From: G965276675 sp965276675
GTDB lineage: Bacteria; Acidobacteriota; Terriglobia; Terriglobales; Acidobacteriaceae
NCBI GenBank assembly: GCA_965276675.1
Contig: OZ255624.1
Span: 4,154,001 to 4,218,000 of the forward strand
DNA length: 64,000 bases
Reading direction: 5' to 3'
Made by a program: the position numbers and the translations under genes. Shown here in pieces: positions 16,900-30,456 of the stretch. The notes beneath the pieces are model-generated. The model was not told the origin of the DNA. It searched no databases and saw only the letters and a list, made by a program, of their open reading frames with translations. Positions within the stretch are counted from its first letter, which is position 1; every line of letters begins with the position of its first letter.

Positions 16900-17208
16900 C
16901 TAATGAGATGGTCCGCCGCTTGATTCCACCTTTGTAGGAGGTGGATCGTGGTGGCAGCTTCTGACAAGGAGGATAATCGCTATGCAGATACGCCCCATAA
17001 CGATGCTTTCCCTCCAGTACGTACAGGAAGGCATGCGCATTGTGCCGGTGGATCGGGTCCGATGATCCTGGAGGATAGACGACCGTATCATCTCAGCTTC
17101 CCTGCCTGGGAAGTCCGTTAGGTTCTTTGTGAACAGCGATGTGACCTTCGCCTCTTGCGCCATCAGCGAAGGGGACACGAGACACAGCAGCAGCAATAGT
17201 GTTTTCAT
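16900..17208 (-). pseudogene. Secreted cupin-domain protein, frame broken
   Basis: Starts at the ATG at 17208 with a signal peptide (MKTLLLLLCLVSPSLMAQEA) and the mature start KVTSLFTKNLTDFPGREAEM. The frame then fails near 17080. In the next frame the cupin metal-binding motif is plain: DPIHRHNAHAFLYVLEG. A second break near 17007 follows. One lost G and one extra A explain these two breaks; beyond them no cupin frame can be followed. Cupins of this type are periplasmic, metal-binding proteins of variable function. As written the gene cannot make a full protein. Confidence 0.65.
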
Positions 17209-17474
17209 CCTTGGCTCCTTTTGCACGTCACTCGGATCACCCCAGAGTGCTTCAACGTTGCGTTGCTAACCAAGACAGGACAGCCAAGTGATTTGTGACA
17301 CGGATCCGTCCGCTGCCCACAATGAGTATTTGCGCATAGTTCTCCTTTACCGAGGAGGTAAGCCGTCGCCGCAGGTACGTGGCTGCGGCGCCGGCTGGCT
17401 GTGATGAGTCGTATTTGTTCCTCTGGTCCTTCAGGTACGCAGAGATCCGTCCGGCGTACCCAGAACACGCAGCT

Positions 17475-18239
17475 TCAGTTCTTCTGCAGAGCTTCCGCTT
17501 GGGAGCGAACCAGCCAATCGGAGAACCGTGCTGTTCCGGTGAGCTCGTCGCGATCGGGAACGAGTGCATGCTCGGGCACCTGGCCTCCGAAGTAGCCCAG
17601 ACTCGGGTCGGTCACGACGTGACGCGAGTCGTGCCTCGCCTTCAGAAGCTCTCTTGCCAAATCGTCGAGCTGCCGCCGTTCCGGCCCAGCTACGTTGATG
17701 TAGCCGTTCCTTGGTGTCTGCAGGGCGATCTTCGCCATCGCACCCGCGATGTCATCGGCTGCGAGCGGTTGCATGAGCACGTTCGAGAGGCGAACGGTTT
17801 GCCCATCGGTTCCGGCGTCAGCCAGGCTGCCGATGAACTCGAAGAACTGTGTTGCGCGCACAATCGTGTACGGAATGCCAGCAGCTTTGATGGCCTCTTC
17901 CTGCGCGACCTTGGCTCGCATGTAGCCAAGGTTCACCATACGGTCCGCACCTACGATGGATAGCGCGACATGATGCTGAACCCCAGCCGCGACTTCCGCA
18001 GGGAGCAGATTGCGCGCGGAGGTCTGGAAGAAGTTCAGCACCGCGGCATCTTCAAAGGATGGCGAGTTCGTGAGATCAACGACAACCTGCGCGTCCTGTA
18101 AAGCTTCGCTCAGCCCCCTGCCTGTGAGCAGGTCAACGGTGCTGGCAGAGGCTGCAAGCACGTCCTGGTTATGTTCCTTTAGAAGTCGAACGACTTTGCT
18201 TCCGATAAGACCGGTCCCGCCCAACACGACTATTTTCAT
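17475..18239 (-). CDS. NAD(P)-dependent NmrA/SDR-type oxidoreductase, probable ECF41 target
   Basis: 254 residues from the ATG at 18239 (AAAGGA six bases upstream). The N-terminus MKIVVLGGTGLIGSKVVRLL is the Rossmann NAD(P) motif. The later IVGADRMVNLGYMRAKVAQE and YTIVRATQFFEF fit the NmrA/atypical-SDR group. Carboxymuconolactone decarboxylases, oxidoreductases and epimerases are the standard partners of ECF41 sigma factors, and an ECF41 gene lies immediately upstream on the same strand. A matching promoter lies between them. The substrate is unknown. Confidence 0.85.
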   Translation of the reverse strand: MKIVVLGGTGLIGSKVVRLLKEHNQDVLAASASTVDLLTGRGLSEALQDAQVVVDLTNSPSFEDAAVLNFFQTSARNLLPAEVAAGVQHHVALSIVGADRMVNLGYMRAKVAQEEAIKAAGIPYTIVRATQFFEFIGSLADAGTDGQTVRLSNVLMQPLAADDIAGAMAKIALQTPRNGYINVAGPERRQLDDLARELLKARHDSRHVVTDPSLGYFGGQVPEHALVPDRDELTGTARFSDWLVRSQAEALQKN

Positions 18240-18318
18240 GATGTGTCCTTTCATCCTCTTTCCTGCGAATCACCCGGCCTGCGTCACCTTGGAGACGTCA
18301 GCCGCATGTATCAGCAAG

Positions 18319-18345
18319 GACAAGATGGGTACACGATCTGTGACA
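18319..18345 (-). promoter_or_regulatory. ECF41-type promoter for the oxidoreductase
   Basis: Minus strand: TGTCACA, 16 bases, TGTC. The published ECF41 consensus is TGTCACA-N16-CGTC, so only one base of the -10 element differs. The start of transcription would lie about 70 bases before the ATG at 18239. Confidence 0.7.
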
Positions 18346-18401
18346 TGGCCATGCTCTTTTTCCGTTTGGAACGACAGATAACAGGAACGCTCCGATAAGA
18401 G

Positions 18402-19310
18402 TTACAGAGACGGTGCGATCCGGGCCGAGATCGAGGCGAGCTTCGCGGGATTCATGACCCACAGGATGCGATCGATCTCCTCCCCCGACGCATCAATGGA
18501 TGCGAGTGCATAGGCACGGCCTTCCCGGGAGAGGAGCGCGGTGAGATTTCCGTTTGCTTCGACCCAGGTGATGGTGGCGCCCGTCCACCAATGCGAAGCA
18601 AACGATACGATGAACTTCGCGACCTTTGTGCGACCGTGAACTGGCGCCAGTGCCGCGCGCACGGCACCACCTCCGTCGGAGTACGAGACGACATCCGAAC
18701 TGAGCAGCCTTTCCAGACCAGACAGTTCTCCCTGCTGGGCTGCACCGATGAACGTGCGAAGTAGGCGCTCTTGTTCGGCTTTCTTGGCCGGGGTTCTCCG
18801 TTCTCCAGCGATATGCTTGCGGGCACGGGTGACGACCTGGCGGGCGTTGCTTTCGGTTGTTTCAAGCACTGCGGCAATCTGGCGGTGGGAATATTCGAAT
18901 GCTTCGCGGAGGACGTACGCAGCCCGCTCTGCTGGGGGCAGCTTTTCCAGCAGGAGCATGACGGCGAGTCCAAGAGCTTCGTCGCGCTCTGCGCCAAGTG
19001 TCGGGTCTGAGCTGGTATCCACCGGTTCTGGGAGCCATGGTCCGATGTATGTCTCGCGACGGGAATGGGCCGACTGAGAGATGTTGATCGCTATCCTAGT
19101 CGTCACCGAGACGAGGTATGCAACGGGCTCGAGCACCGCTGACCGGTCAGCGGTCTGCCATCGCAACCAAGTGTCCTGCACAACGTCTTCGGCTTCTGCC
19201 ACAGTGCCGAGCATTCGATACGCAATGCCAAACAGTCTCGAACGGCAGCCCAAGAACGCGGCTGTGGCGCTCTCGAGACTGCTGGCGTCGGGATTGCGAT
19301 CTTGCGGCAT
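18402..19310 (-). CDS. ECF41-family RNA polymerase sigma factor with SnoaL-like C-terminal domain
   Basis: 302 residues. Sigma2 (RLFGIAYRMLGTVAEAEDVV) and sigma4 (YVLREAFEYSHRQIAAVLET) are followed by a SnoaL/NTF2-like domain of about 120 residues. ECF41 marks are present: WLPEP in the linker, DGGG within the C-terminal domain, and NPAKL near the end. In this group the fused C-terminal domain replaces an anti-sigma factor and tunes activity. The expected target, an oxidoreductase, lies 160 bases downstream with a matching promoter. The inducing signal is unknown. Confidence 0.9.
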   Translation of the reverse strand: MPQDRNPDASSLESATAAFLGCRSRLFGIAYRMLGTVAEAEDVVQDTWLRWQTADRSAVLEPVAYLVSVTTRIAINISQSAHSRRETYIGPWLPEPVDTSSDPTLGAERDEALGLAVMLLLEKLPPAERAAYVLREAFEYSHRQIAAVLETTESNARQVVTRARKHIAGERRTPAKKAEQERLLRTFIGAAQQGELSGLERLLSSDVVSYSDGGGAVRAALAPVHGRTKVAKFIVSFASHWWTGATITWVEANGNLTALLSREGRAYALASIDASGEEIDRILWVMNPAKLASISARIAPSL

Positions 19311-19644
19311 GCGGACATCTTAGAAGAGTTCTCTAGTAATCGCGTGTTAAGTCCCCCGGAAGCGCTACAAGCTTGGACAGACACGGATTTGAGTGCGCCA
19401 GAAGCTTCAATGACCCGGATGTATATCCGAGTAAACGCGCTTGTGTGAACTAACCGAGCGTCAACTTCCGAATCGTCGGGCAAACCGGAAACTGGTCCAC
19501 TACCCACCGGAGACGCACGTTGACCCGCAACTTTTTGCGCTGCTACACTTTTAGAGCCAACCCAAGGCAGCGGAGCTCAGCCAGTTTGCTCCGGTTGCGG
19601 TTGGTTCCGGCGGTTTCGGGCTTCATCTCGCAGAAGGACCTCTC
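19311..19644. other. Intergenic gap between divergent genes
   Basis: 334 bases holding the upstream regions of the ECF41 gene (left) and the tetratricopeptide-type gene (right). Apart from the promoter-like site at 19520-19549 nothing is recognised. Confidence 0.5.
19520..19549 (+). promoter_or_regulatory. Sigma70-like promoter candidate
   Basis: TTGACC, 18 bases, TACACT, 95 bases before the GTG start at 19645. A reasonable but not perfect match to the housekeeping consensus. Confidence 0.4.
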
Positions 19645-20355
19645 GTGGACATACAAGCACGTCAAGCGCCCAAGTCGACTGTTTTGGGCACCACCAAGCT
19701 CACTGGCATGGACTGGGTGCAGGCAAACCTGGGCAAGATCATCCGCATTTCAGTCATTGCGCTCGCCGCGATCCTGCTGATTGCAATTGCCGTCGTGGTC
19801 TATCACCATCGGAGCAACGCAGCAGAGAGCGCCTTTGGTGCGGCGATGAGTACATATAGCACGCCCATTCCAGACGGCAGCCAGCCAATACCGCCGGGGA
19901 TGAAGACATTCTCCAGCGCGGCCGAACGCGCCAAGGTCTCAAATCCACAGTTCGCAGCAGTCGCCAGCAAGTATGGCAGCACGGAAGCAGGCGAGAATGC
20001 TCTCTACTTTTCCGGGCTCACCGCGGCGGAGATGGGCCAGAACGGCCAAGCCGAGACTGACCTGAAGAAAGCCGCGCACGTCCGCAACGGGAACATCGCG
20101 TCGCTGGCGAAGCTCGCGCTGGCCAACCTTTACGCACAGTCGTCACGCACCTCGGACGCGGTGAAGTTGTTTCAGGAGCTGATCGCAAAGCCGACCTCGG
20201 CTGTGCCCGCCGGAACGGCACAATTGCAGCTCGCGGCGATGTACGAGACCACCAATCCAGCAGAAGCCAATAAAATTTACGCCACGCTGAAGGACAAGGA
20301 CAAGACCGGGGCGGCTGGCGAGATCGCCGCACAGAAGCTGGGCGGCACTAAATAG
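19645..20355 (+). CDS. Membrane-anchored YfgM-like tetratricopeptide protein
   Basis: 236 residues from a GTG at 19645 (AAGGA upstream). One membrane helix at about residues 33-53 (ISVIALAAILLIAIAVVVYH) is followed by a periplasmic part with TPR-like helices: GENALYFSGLTAAEMGQNGQ, SLAKLALANLYAQSSRTSDA, then AQLQLAAMYETTNPAEANKI. This layout fits YfgM, an ancillary SecYEG/periplasmic chaperone-network protein. The short N-terminal cytoplasmic tail is family-like. It stands alone before a sigma factor gene; the assignment is by architecture. Confidence 0.72.
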   Translation: MDIQARQAPKSTVLGTTKLTGMDWVQANLGKIIRISVIALAAILLIAIAVVVYHHRSNAAESAFGAAMSTYSTPIPDGSQPIPPGMKTFSSAAERAKVSNPQFAAVASKYGSTEAGENALYFSGLTAAEMGQNGQAETDLKKAAHVRNGNIASLAKLALANLYAQSSRTSDAVKLFQELIAKPTSAVPAGTAQLQLAAMYETTNPAEANKIYATLKDKDKTGAAGEIAAQKLGGTK

Positions 20356-20439
20356 CGGGCCAGCTCCCTAAGGACTGCAAAGTATTTGCCGGGCAGGTGA
20401 GCGGAATCCCTCCACCGGACGTCTGTAGAAGCGAGCTCT

Positions 20440-21051
20440 ATGAGCACATTCGAAGGACAATTCGCTGGATTGCTCGCTCCAGAGCCCCTTTCCACGCGGA
20501 CGGGTGCGAATGGCGAGGTCGACACTGCCGTGGACGACATCAGCGCCGCCGTTACAGCTTTGGTCCATGAGTATTCCAGCACGCTCTACCGCGTGGCCTT
20601 CTCAGTGGTGCGCAACGCGGCGGAGGCTGAGGACGTGGTGCAGGAGACCTTTCTTCGCGTGTTGCGCCACGGTGATCGCCTGCCCGAGATCCGCGATGCA
20701 CGGGTGTGGCTGGTGCGGATCACCTGGAATCTGGTTTTGGATCGCAAGCGCCGCAGCAAAACGCGTCCAGAGGACGACGACATTGCCGACCTGGTGCGAG
20801 TGCTGCCAGGGAAAGACCTTCCCGCGGACAAGGCGTTGATCGCCGCCCAACGCCACTCCCAGGTACTGAGACTGATGGATCAACTGCCCCGCAAAGAACG
20901 CGAGGTCCTGCTGCTCTCGGCGGTGGAAGAGCTGTCCACGGTGCAGATCGCGGTGGTGCTCCACACGACTGAGTCTTCGGTCCGTTCGCGGCTCTTCCGG
21001 GCGCGCCGCGACCTGGCAGCCCTGCTCGCGAAGGAGGGCTTCGCTCGATGA
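20440..21051 (+). CDS. ECF RNA polymerase sigma factor
   Basis: 203 residues. Sigma2 is YRVAFSVVRNAAEAEDVVQE, with a VWLVRITWNLVLDRKRRSK helix after it; sigma4 is LPRKEREVLLLSAVEELSTV, then VVLHTTESSVRSRLFRARRD. There is no fused extra domain, unlike the ECF41 factor. Its stop overlaps the next start by four bases (ATGA), so the two genes are translationally coupled. The next gene encodes a one-helix membrane protein, as expected of an anti-sigma factor. Confidence 0.9.
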   Translation: MSTFEGQFAGLLAPEPLSTRTGANGEVDTAVDDISAAVTALVHEYSSTLYRVAFSVVRNAAEAEDVVQETFLRVLRHGDRLPEIRDARVWLVRITWNLVLDRKRRSKTRPEDDDIADLVRVLPGKDLPADKALIAAQRHSQVLRLMDQLPRKEREVLLLSAVEELSTVQIAVVLHTTESSVRSRLFRARRDLAALLAKEGFAR

Positions 21052-21524
21052 ACGAACTGCATACCTCCGATCACGAGATAGAGACCACGCTGGCGCTGCT
21101 TCGCGGCGTTGAACCCCGCCCGGGGCTGGAGATGCGCACCCTGGCCAGGCTCGAGAGCAGTTCCCTTGCCGCGCCGCGCTCCCATTTCTGGACAATTCGC
21201 CTCTTCAGCGCGGCGGCCGCCTTTGCTGCCGCGGCGGTGGTCGCAGTGGGGCTGCATGTGGGTATCCACGATGGGGAAACGGGGCATAAGGCACCGGCGT
21301 CAGCCTTCGTCCCGGCCCGTCTGCCCGCCGCTCCTCGCGGCGCCATCGCTGCTTCTGCAGCCATAGCCATCGCGCAGAGGGAGATTCATCCCGCTCTGCG
21401 TGCACGCAGCCACCACGGCCACGGCGGGCGCGCTGAACATAGCCATGTGACTCTGCCACCCGGAACTGTTGCGCCCCCGCATCCGTTTCTGCGGGCGCCC
21501 CATGCTTCTGCTGACCACCCCTGA
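21048..21524 (+). CDS. Single-helix membrane protein, possible anti-sigma factor
   Basis: 158 residues coupled by ATGA overlap to the upstream ECF sigma gene. The N-terminal 45 residues are cytoplasmic (HEIETTLALLRGVEPRPGLE). A membrane helix follows at about 55-72 (FSAAAAFAAAAVVAVGLHVG). The periplasmic tail is rich in Ala, Pro and His (HHGHGGRAEHSHVTLPP). No zinc-binding HxxxCxxC motif is present, so it is not a classical ZAS anti-sigma factor. The His-rich tail might bind metal. The role is inferred from position. Confidence 0.6.
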   Translation: MNELHTSDHEIETTLALLRGVEPRPGLEMRTLARLESSSLAAPRSHFWTIRLFSAAAAFAAAAVVAVGLHVGIHDGETGHKAPASAFVPARLPAAPRGAIAASAAIAIAQREIHPALRARSHHGHGGRAEHSHVTLPPGTVAPPHPFLRAPHASADHP

Positions 21525-21541
21525 AGATGGTTTGATCTGCT

Positions 21542-21913
21542 CTAGACGCGCCGAGAGCCCTCGCGTATATCCGACCGGTCCGTCAGCCCATCGAAGAGCA
21601 TGTTTAGGATAGCCAGGATAAGCGCTCCCACAAAGGCAGCTCCAAAGCTTGCCACGTGAAAGCCGGGCGTGATGCGACTGGCCACGATCAGCATGAATGC
21701 ATTGATGACCAGAAAGAAGAGACCAAGCGTCAACATGCCGAGCGGCAGCGTGAGTATCTTGAGCAGAGCGCCCAGTGTGGAATTCAAGAAGCCTATGATA
21801 ATCGCCGTGATCAGCGCGGCCGCGAGGGTCGCCACGTGAAAGCCGGGCACAAAATACGTAACAATCAGTAGCGCCATCGCGTGCAGTATCCAGCGGACTA
21901 ATAACCGGAGCAT
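21542..21913 (-). CDS. Phage_holin_4_2-family (YvlD-like) membrane protein
   Basis: 123 residues from the ATG at 21913. Four hydrophobic helices contain the duplicated motif PGFHVATL...PGFHVASF, characteristic of PF04020. GFLNSTLGALLKILTLPLGM between helices two and three is also typical. Despite the family name these are widespread integral membrane proteins, not phage lysis proteins. In Bacillus YvlD is linked to envelope stress. It overlaps slightly upstream with none of its neighbours and converges on the sigma/anti-sigma-like pair. Confidence 0.85.
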   Translation of the reverse strand: MLRLLVRWILHAMALLIVTYFVPGFHVATLAAALITAIIIGFLNSTLGALLKILTLPLGMLTLGLFFLVINAFMLIVASRITPGFHVASFGAAFVGALILAILNMLFDGLTDRSDIREGSRRV

Positions 21914-21968
21914 CGCCCCCACCCTCCTCTGCTCAAGCCTACGGTACCATGAGCCAGAGGGCTCCAAG

Positions 21969-22802
21969 TTGCGAGTGCAGGCTGCCATCCTATGTTGTTT
22001 CGCCATGAGCCTCTCCGCCCGGTGTGGCGTCGCCGCACCGCCAGCGGGGAATAAGCCGCTTCCAGAGATTACGGCCTTGCTGCGTGACGTGGAGGCACAC
22101 CAGCGGCAGCTGGATCGTGCGCGCGAAGACTACACCTTCCACGATTCGCAGACCCTCATTGTTCTCGATAAGCATGGAAAGATGCGTCACTCCGAAAGCA
22201 AGGAAAGCTATGTCTTCTTCGTCAACGGCCAACACATCGAAAAGCTGATCAAGAAAGACGGGAAGGCCTTGAGCGCCGGAGATGCTCGGAAGGAAGACGA
22301 CCGAGTCGCGAAAGAGGTCGAGAAATACTCCAAAGCGGGTAGCGGACATCCTGATAAGGACGAGGTCTCTGTCGGTCGGCTGCTCTCCATCGTCACTTTC
22401 TCCCACCCCCGGCGCATCGACCAGAACGGCCGGAGCAAGATTGCCATCGATTTTGTGGGCGACCCGCACGCTAAGACCCATGGCCGGAACGAAGAGGCAT
22501 TGAAGCGGGTCTTCGGCACCGTCTCGATCGACGAGGCCGCGCGCGAAGTGAGTCACATGGATGCCACTTTTGACGAGAACCTGCACATCGGCTTCGGGAT
22601 GCTGGCCACGCTCGACAAAGGCAGTACAGTTTCCTTCAATCAGGCGCTGATCAATAACGAGGTCTGGCTGCCTACCGCGCTCGAAGGGCGGTTCAACGGG
22701 AGGGCCCTGATGCTGGTCGGCTTTCACGTCACCTTGAGTGTGCACTTTGACGATTACCGGAAATTTGGAGCGTCGGCAACAGAGGCGACAGCGCGTCCAT
22801 AG
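21969..22802 (+). CDS. Secreted protein of unknown function
   Basis: 277 residues, probably from a TTG at 21969, which gives a complete signal peptide (MRVQAAILCCFAMSLSARCG); an ATG at 22005 would cut it short. The mature region is helical at first (EITALLRDVEAHQRQLDRAR) and then beta-rich (IVTFSHPRRIDQNGRSKIAI, FDENLHIGFGMLATLDKGST). The latter suggests a LolA/outer-membrane lipoprotein-sorting type fold, but this is weak inference. The protein is periplasmic. It is divergent from the holin-family gene. A strong hairpin follows the stop. Confidence 0.65.
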   Translation: MRVQAAILCCFAMSLSARCGVAAPPAGNKPLPEITALLRDVEAHQRQLDRAREDYTFHDSQTLIVLDKHGKMRHSESKESYVFFVNGQHIEKLIKKDGKALSAGDARKEDDRVAKEVEKYSKAGSGHPDKDEVSVGRLLSIVTFSHPRRIDQNGRSKIAIDFVGDPHAKTHGRNEEALKRVFGTVSIDEAAREVSHMDATFDENLHIGFGMLATLDKGSTVSFNQALINNEVWLPTALEGRFNGRALMLVGFHVTLSVHFDDYRKFGASATEATARP

Positions 22803-22826
22803 CTGTCAGGTTGACAAACACAAATA

Positions 22827-22855
22827 GAACAAGCCGCCTGAGCGGCGGCCTGTTC
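22827..22855. terminator. Bidirectional terminator-like hairpin
   Basis: GAACA...TGTTC outer arms enclose GCCGC-CTGA-GCGGC. It lies between convergent genes ending at 22802 and 22875. No long T run follows, so factor-independent termination is uncertain. Confidence 0.5.
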
Positions 22856-22874
22856 CCGGCATAAAAATTCCCGC

Positions 22875-23399
22875 TTACTGCTGCGGGTTGGTGGTGCTTC
22901 CGTTCGTGCTGCCATTCTGCATCTTCATTGCGTGCTTCTGCTGCATCTTCATCTGATCGGCTTCGAACTTTTTCTTCTGATCATCGTTTAAGACGGCCTC
23001 GATCTTCTGGTTGCACATCTGCTTCTGATCCTGCATTTTAGCCATCTTGTCCTGTTTAGACATGCTCGCCATGGAAGGATCTGACTTCATTGTCATCATC
23101 TGCTGATGAGAGTCTTCTAGGATTGGCTTAATCTGGCTTTGCTGATCGGCGGTCAGGTTGTACTTCTTGGTCATGTGCGCCAGCTGTTCATCCGGGCTTT
23201 TCATCATGTCGCCGTGTTTGCCATGATGCATTCCGCCCATCGAGCCCTGGTCCATCTGACCGTTCTGCATAGAACCCGCGCTGCTGCCCGCTTGACCATC
23301 CTGCGCCGTGCCACCGTTTGTTGATCCGCTCTGCTGTGCGAAGGTCATACCGGTTGCAAGCAGACTACTGAGTGCTAAAGTACACAGTTGCTTTTTCAT
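22875..23399 (-). CDS. Spy/CpxP-like (LTXXQ) periplasmic protein
   Basis: 174 residues, with GGAGG before the ATG at 23399. A signal peptide (MKKQLCTLALSSLLATGMTF) is followed by a Gln/Ser/Gly/Met-rich linker including GGMHHGKHGDMM. The helical core holds YNLTADQQSQIKPILED and a second repeat VLNDDQKKKFEADQ, i.e. two LTxxQ-type motifs as in Spy and CpxP. These periplasmic proteins bind misfolded proteins, and some bind metal. The Met/His-rich linker may bind copper (inference). Single-gene unit. Confidence 0.75.
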   Translation of the reverse strand: MKKQLCTLALSSLLATGMTFAQQSGSTNGGTAQDGQAGSSAGSMQNGQMDQGSMGGMHHGKHGDMMKSPDEQLAHMTKKYNLTADQQSQIKPILEDSHQQMMTMKSDPSMASMSKQDKMAKMQDQKQMCNQKIEAVLNDDQKKKFEADQMKMQQKHAMKMQNGSTNGSTTNPQQ

Positions 23400-23523
23400 G
23401 CGTGTTCCTCCACGGTTATACGAACCCTCGGAACTCTAAGTGGTTGCGTCGTCACTGTCAAACTTTGGCGAAGTCTTATTCATGAACCATACATATATCT
23501 CCTGACAGCAAGGAGTATTCCCG

Positions 23524-23850
23524 ATGCACGACATCTATGCACTCCTCTGCACTGCCGAAGCCGGGAACTCGACTCTTCCGTATCCCGCAGGCGAGGTCCA
23601 CGCCATTCTTGTTTTTACGCAGGCGCCAAGCGAACATGGCGCGCGGGAGGCCTGCCATCAGCATCTGCAGTTCAACGGGTGGAGGAATGAGGTGATCCAG
23701 CGACTGAAGACGGTTAGCGAGCCGCCTGCGGATCTGATTCTGACCGCGGCGTATGATGAGGCCCTGCGAGATGGAAGCGGAAGCGTGATTTATGATGAGC
23801 CGCTGAGCGAAGAACCGACGCTGGAGTTGGCACCTGGGCAGGATCACTGA
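23524..23850 (+). CDS. Hypothetical protein, 108 residues
   Basis: AAGGAG lies eight bases before the ATG. The protein starts MHDIYALLCTAEAGNSTLPY and contains VHAILVFTQAPSEHGAREAC, QHLQFNGWRNEVIQRLKTV and DEALRDGSGSVIYDEPLSEE. This looks like a small alpha/beta fold without signal or membrane segment. No family is recognised. It converges on the rRNA operon and shares the terminator at 23899. Confidence 0.62.
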   Translation: MHDIYALLCTAEAGNSTLPYPAGEVHAILVFTQAPSEHGAREACHQHLQFNGWRNEVIQRLKTVSEPPADLILTAAYDEALRDGSGSVIYDEPLSEEPTLELAPGQDH

Positions 23851-23898
23851 GGTCGCAAGTGAGGCATTCCTGAAGAGATTCCGGCGGGAATCACACGC

Positions 23899-23929
23899 AA
23901 AAAAGACCACTCCGGAGAGTGGCCTTTTT
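23899..23929. terminator. Bidirectional terminator, rRNA operon and hypothetical gene
   Basis: Stem CCACTC/GAGTGG with loop CGGA and flanking A-run and T-run, giving a U-tract on either strand. It ends the minus-strand rRNA operon right after 5S and the plus-strand gene ending at 23850. Confidence 0.82.
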
Positions 23930-23939
23930 GTTTGCTAAT

Positions 23940-24056
<117 letters not shown>

Positions 24057-24237
24057 AACTTTTGCGGCGCTTGGCGGGAAGTTCCCCGCAGCCGAACGAC
24101 AGACTCACAGGCAGTTTCTCCTGGGTGCCGATGGCAAACTGGCGCCAACAAACCTTTCATTTGCAACGAAATCGCATTGGGGTGGTGCTTAATTCGTACA
24201 AGGCCGTTGAATGTCTCCAGCAGCGGAATGCTGCGCA

Positions 24238-27198
<2,961 letters not shown>

Positions 27199-27209
<11 letters not shown>

Positions 27210-27592
27210 CATGCAGGCCGTCAGTCTCGCGATTCTTTGCAATCTCAACGACGCAGCATAAGCTTCTATGCATATTTCCGCCTGTGCAGCCTATGGGGTA
27301 CGAGCCCCACATCTGCACTTTCATTATCCTAAAGACACTCAACTTCACAACACGCGGCCCTTTTGCCTTATTGGCAATGCAGGCAAGCGCTGTTGCTCAG
27401 CCTTGTATTTTCTTTACCCAATGCAATTTCGTTGTCAAATATCCATACACCACTGTGTCGTGGTGCTGCGCCCTGAGGCGCGGATAAGCTCGACCGGATC
27501 GCTCCGGCCTGCTTAAAGATCAGACCTCAACCCGCTTACGCTAGATAGAAGCTTCATCTTTAAGCAGTCTCTACTTGAGTCAACCTGAGACT
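27199..27592 (-). other. Internal spacer between tRNA-Ala and 23S
   Basis: 394 bases of transcribed spacer. The minus strand carries TGATCTTTAAGCAG near 27514-27527, resembling boxA antitermination sites. The 23S processing-stem arm lies at its left end. No gene. Confidence 0.6.
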
Positions 27593-27668
27593 TGGTGGAG
27601 CTGAGCGGGATCGAACCGCTGACCCCCTGCTTGCAAAGCAGGTGCTCTCCCAACTGAGCTACAGCCCC
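27593..27668 (-). tRNA. tRNA-Ala (anticodon TGC)
   Basis: 76 bases with encoded CCA end. Anticodon stem-loop CCTGC-TTTGCAA-GCAGG gives TGC. The acceptor stem GGGGCTG/CAGCTCC closes properly. Located in the 16S-23S spacer, as is common. Confidence 0.97.
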
Positions 27669-27688
27669 ACACTTCAGCGTTTGCTGAA

Positions 27689-29572
<1,884 letters not shown>

Positions 29573-29864
29573 AACCTGATGTCACTCCATATCTGACGGA
29601 GGTCAGACATGGAGGACCAAGCCTCACAGGCTCGAAACCTGTGAGACATATACTGTGAGAATGATCAAGCCTATTCCTCTTGCATTCTCACGACTGGCAT
29701 GTTCAACCTGATTGTCAAAGATCCATACCGATACTCGCCTGAGCGGATCGTTTTGGATCGGGATCCGCAGCTGTGTCGCTACGTGTCCTCGAACTTGTTG
29801 TGCTGAACCGAGTGACTGACGCGCCTTTCAGCTCGCCGCTTTCTCGTGTTGAGCGCACTTCCCA
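29573..29864 (-). other. rRNA operon leader
   Basis: About 290 transcribed bases before 16S. Two hairpins are visible: CTCACAGG...CCTGTGAG at 29623-29645 and an imperfect CTCCATATCTGAC...GGTCAGACATGGAG at 29585-29614. A boxA-like site lies further upstream. Confidence 0.6.
29713..29723 (-). promoter_or_regulatory. boxA-like antitermination site
   Basis: Minus strand reads GATCTTTGACA, close to the boxA core of rRNA leaders (E. coli TGCTCTTTAACA). It sits between the promoter and 16S, where the Nus complex is loaded. Confidence 0.55.
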
Positions 29865-29893
29865 ATACTACGGAAGCTGCCTGCAGTTGTCAA
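29865..29893 (-). promoter_or_regulatory. Sigma70-type promoter of the rRNA operon
   Basis: Minus strand: perfect TTGACA (29888-29893), 17-base spacer, TAGTAT (29865-29870). It faces the 16S gene about 290 bases away, with boxA between. This is the best promoter match in the region. Confidence 0.75.
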
Positions 29894-30456
29894 CGTGCTA
29901 TTAACTTCTGGTTACGCTTCGATCTCCAGAGCCTTCAAAGAAGGCACCAGCAGTTGCATCCGCAACATCCGCGTTGGGCGAAAACAAATACTCAATTCTC
30001 TGCGCAAAACAGCACCAAACTTGATAAAGATCGTAACCAGCCTGCTGAACAGGGTGGTGAGCAACTTGTGCTCATGGAATCCATCGATTCCGTAACTTCT
30101 GTGGCTTCTTCGTGTGATGAGTCCCGGAGATTCTCAGTATGGGGACTATCGAACATCGGCTCAGTTCGCGGTGGGCTCAGGAATACTTCCTAGCACGTTG
30201 GAACCAGCAATTTACTTCCACTGACTACTGCTTCCGAAGAGTAGCAAGCTTTCGTAATTCACGCAACCCGCTCTTCACCCTTCAGCAGCAAGTCGGATAT
30301 TACGCACCAGCGACGGACTCTGCAATGGCTTACGCTTGTTGAAAACCGCGTGTGGCTGTTGAAAAGGGCCTGAACTCCACGCCAGTAGCAGACTCTCTGC
30401 CCTGCACCTGCCACAAGATTCGCTGGCGCGCCCACCATCTTATTCTCTGAAATCGA
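29894..30456. other. Gap upstream of the rRNA promoter
   Basis: 563 bases without a convincing gene. Short open frames on the plus strand have no recognisable homology and no good ribosome-binding site. It contains the upstream part of the rRNA promoter and the downstream end of the M48 protease gene. Confidence 0.5.

Noticed and set aside
29846..30342. Two short plus-strand frames upstream of the rRNA promoter
   Set aside because: No ribosome-binding site, no known domain, and one runs across the promoter.
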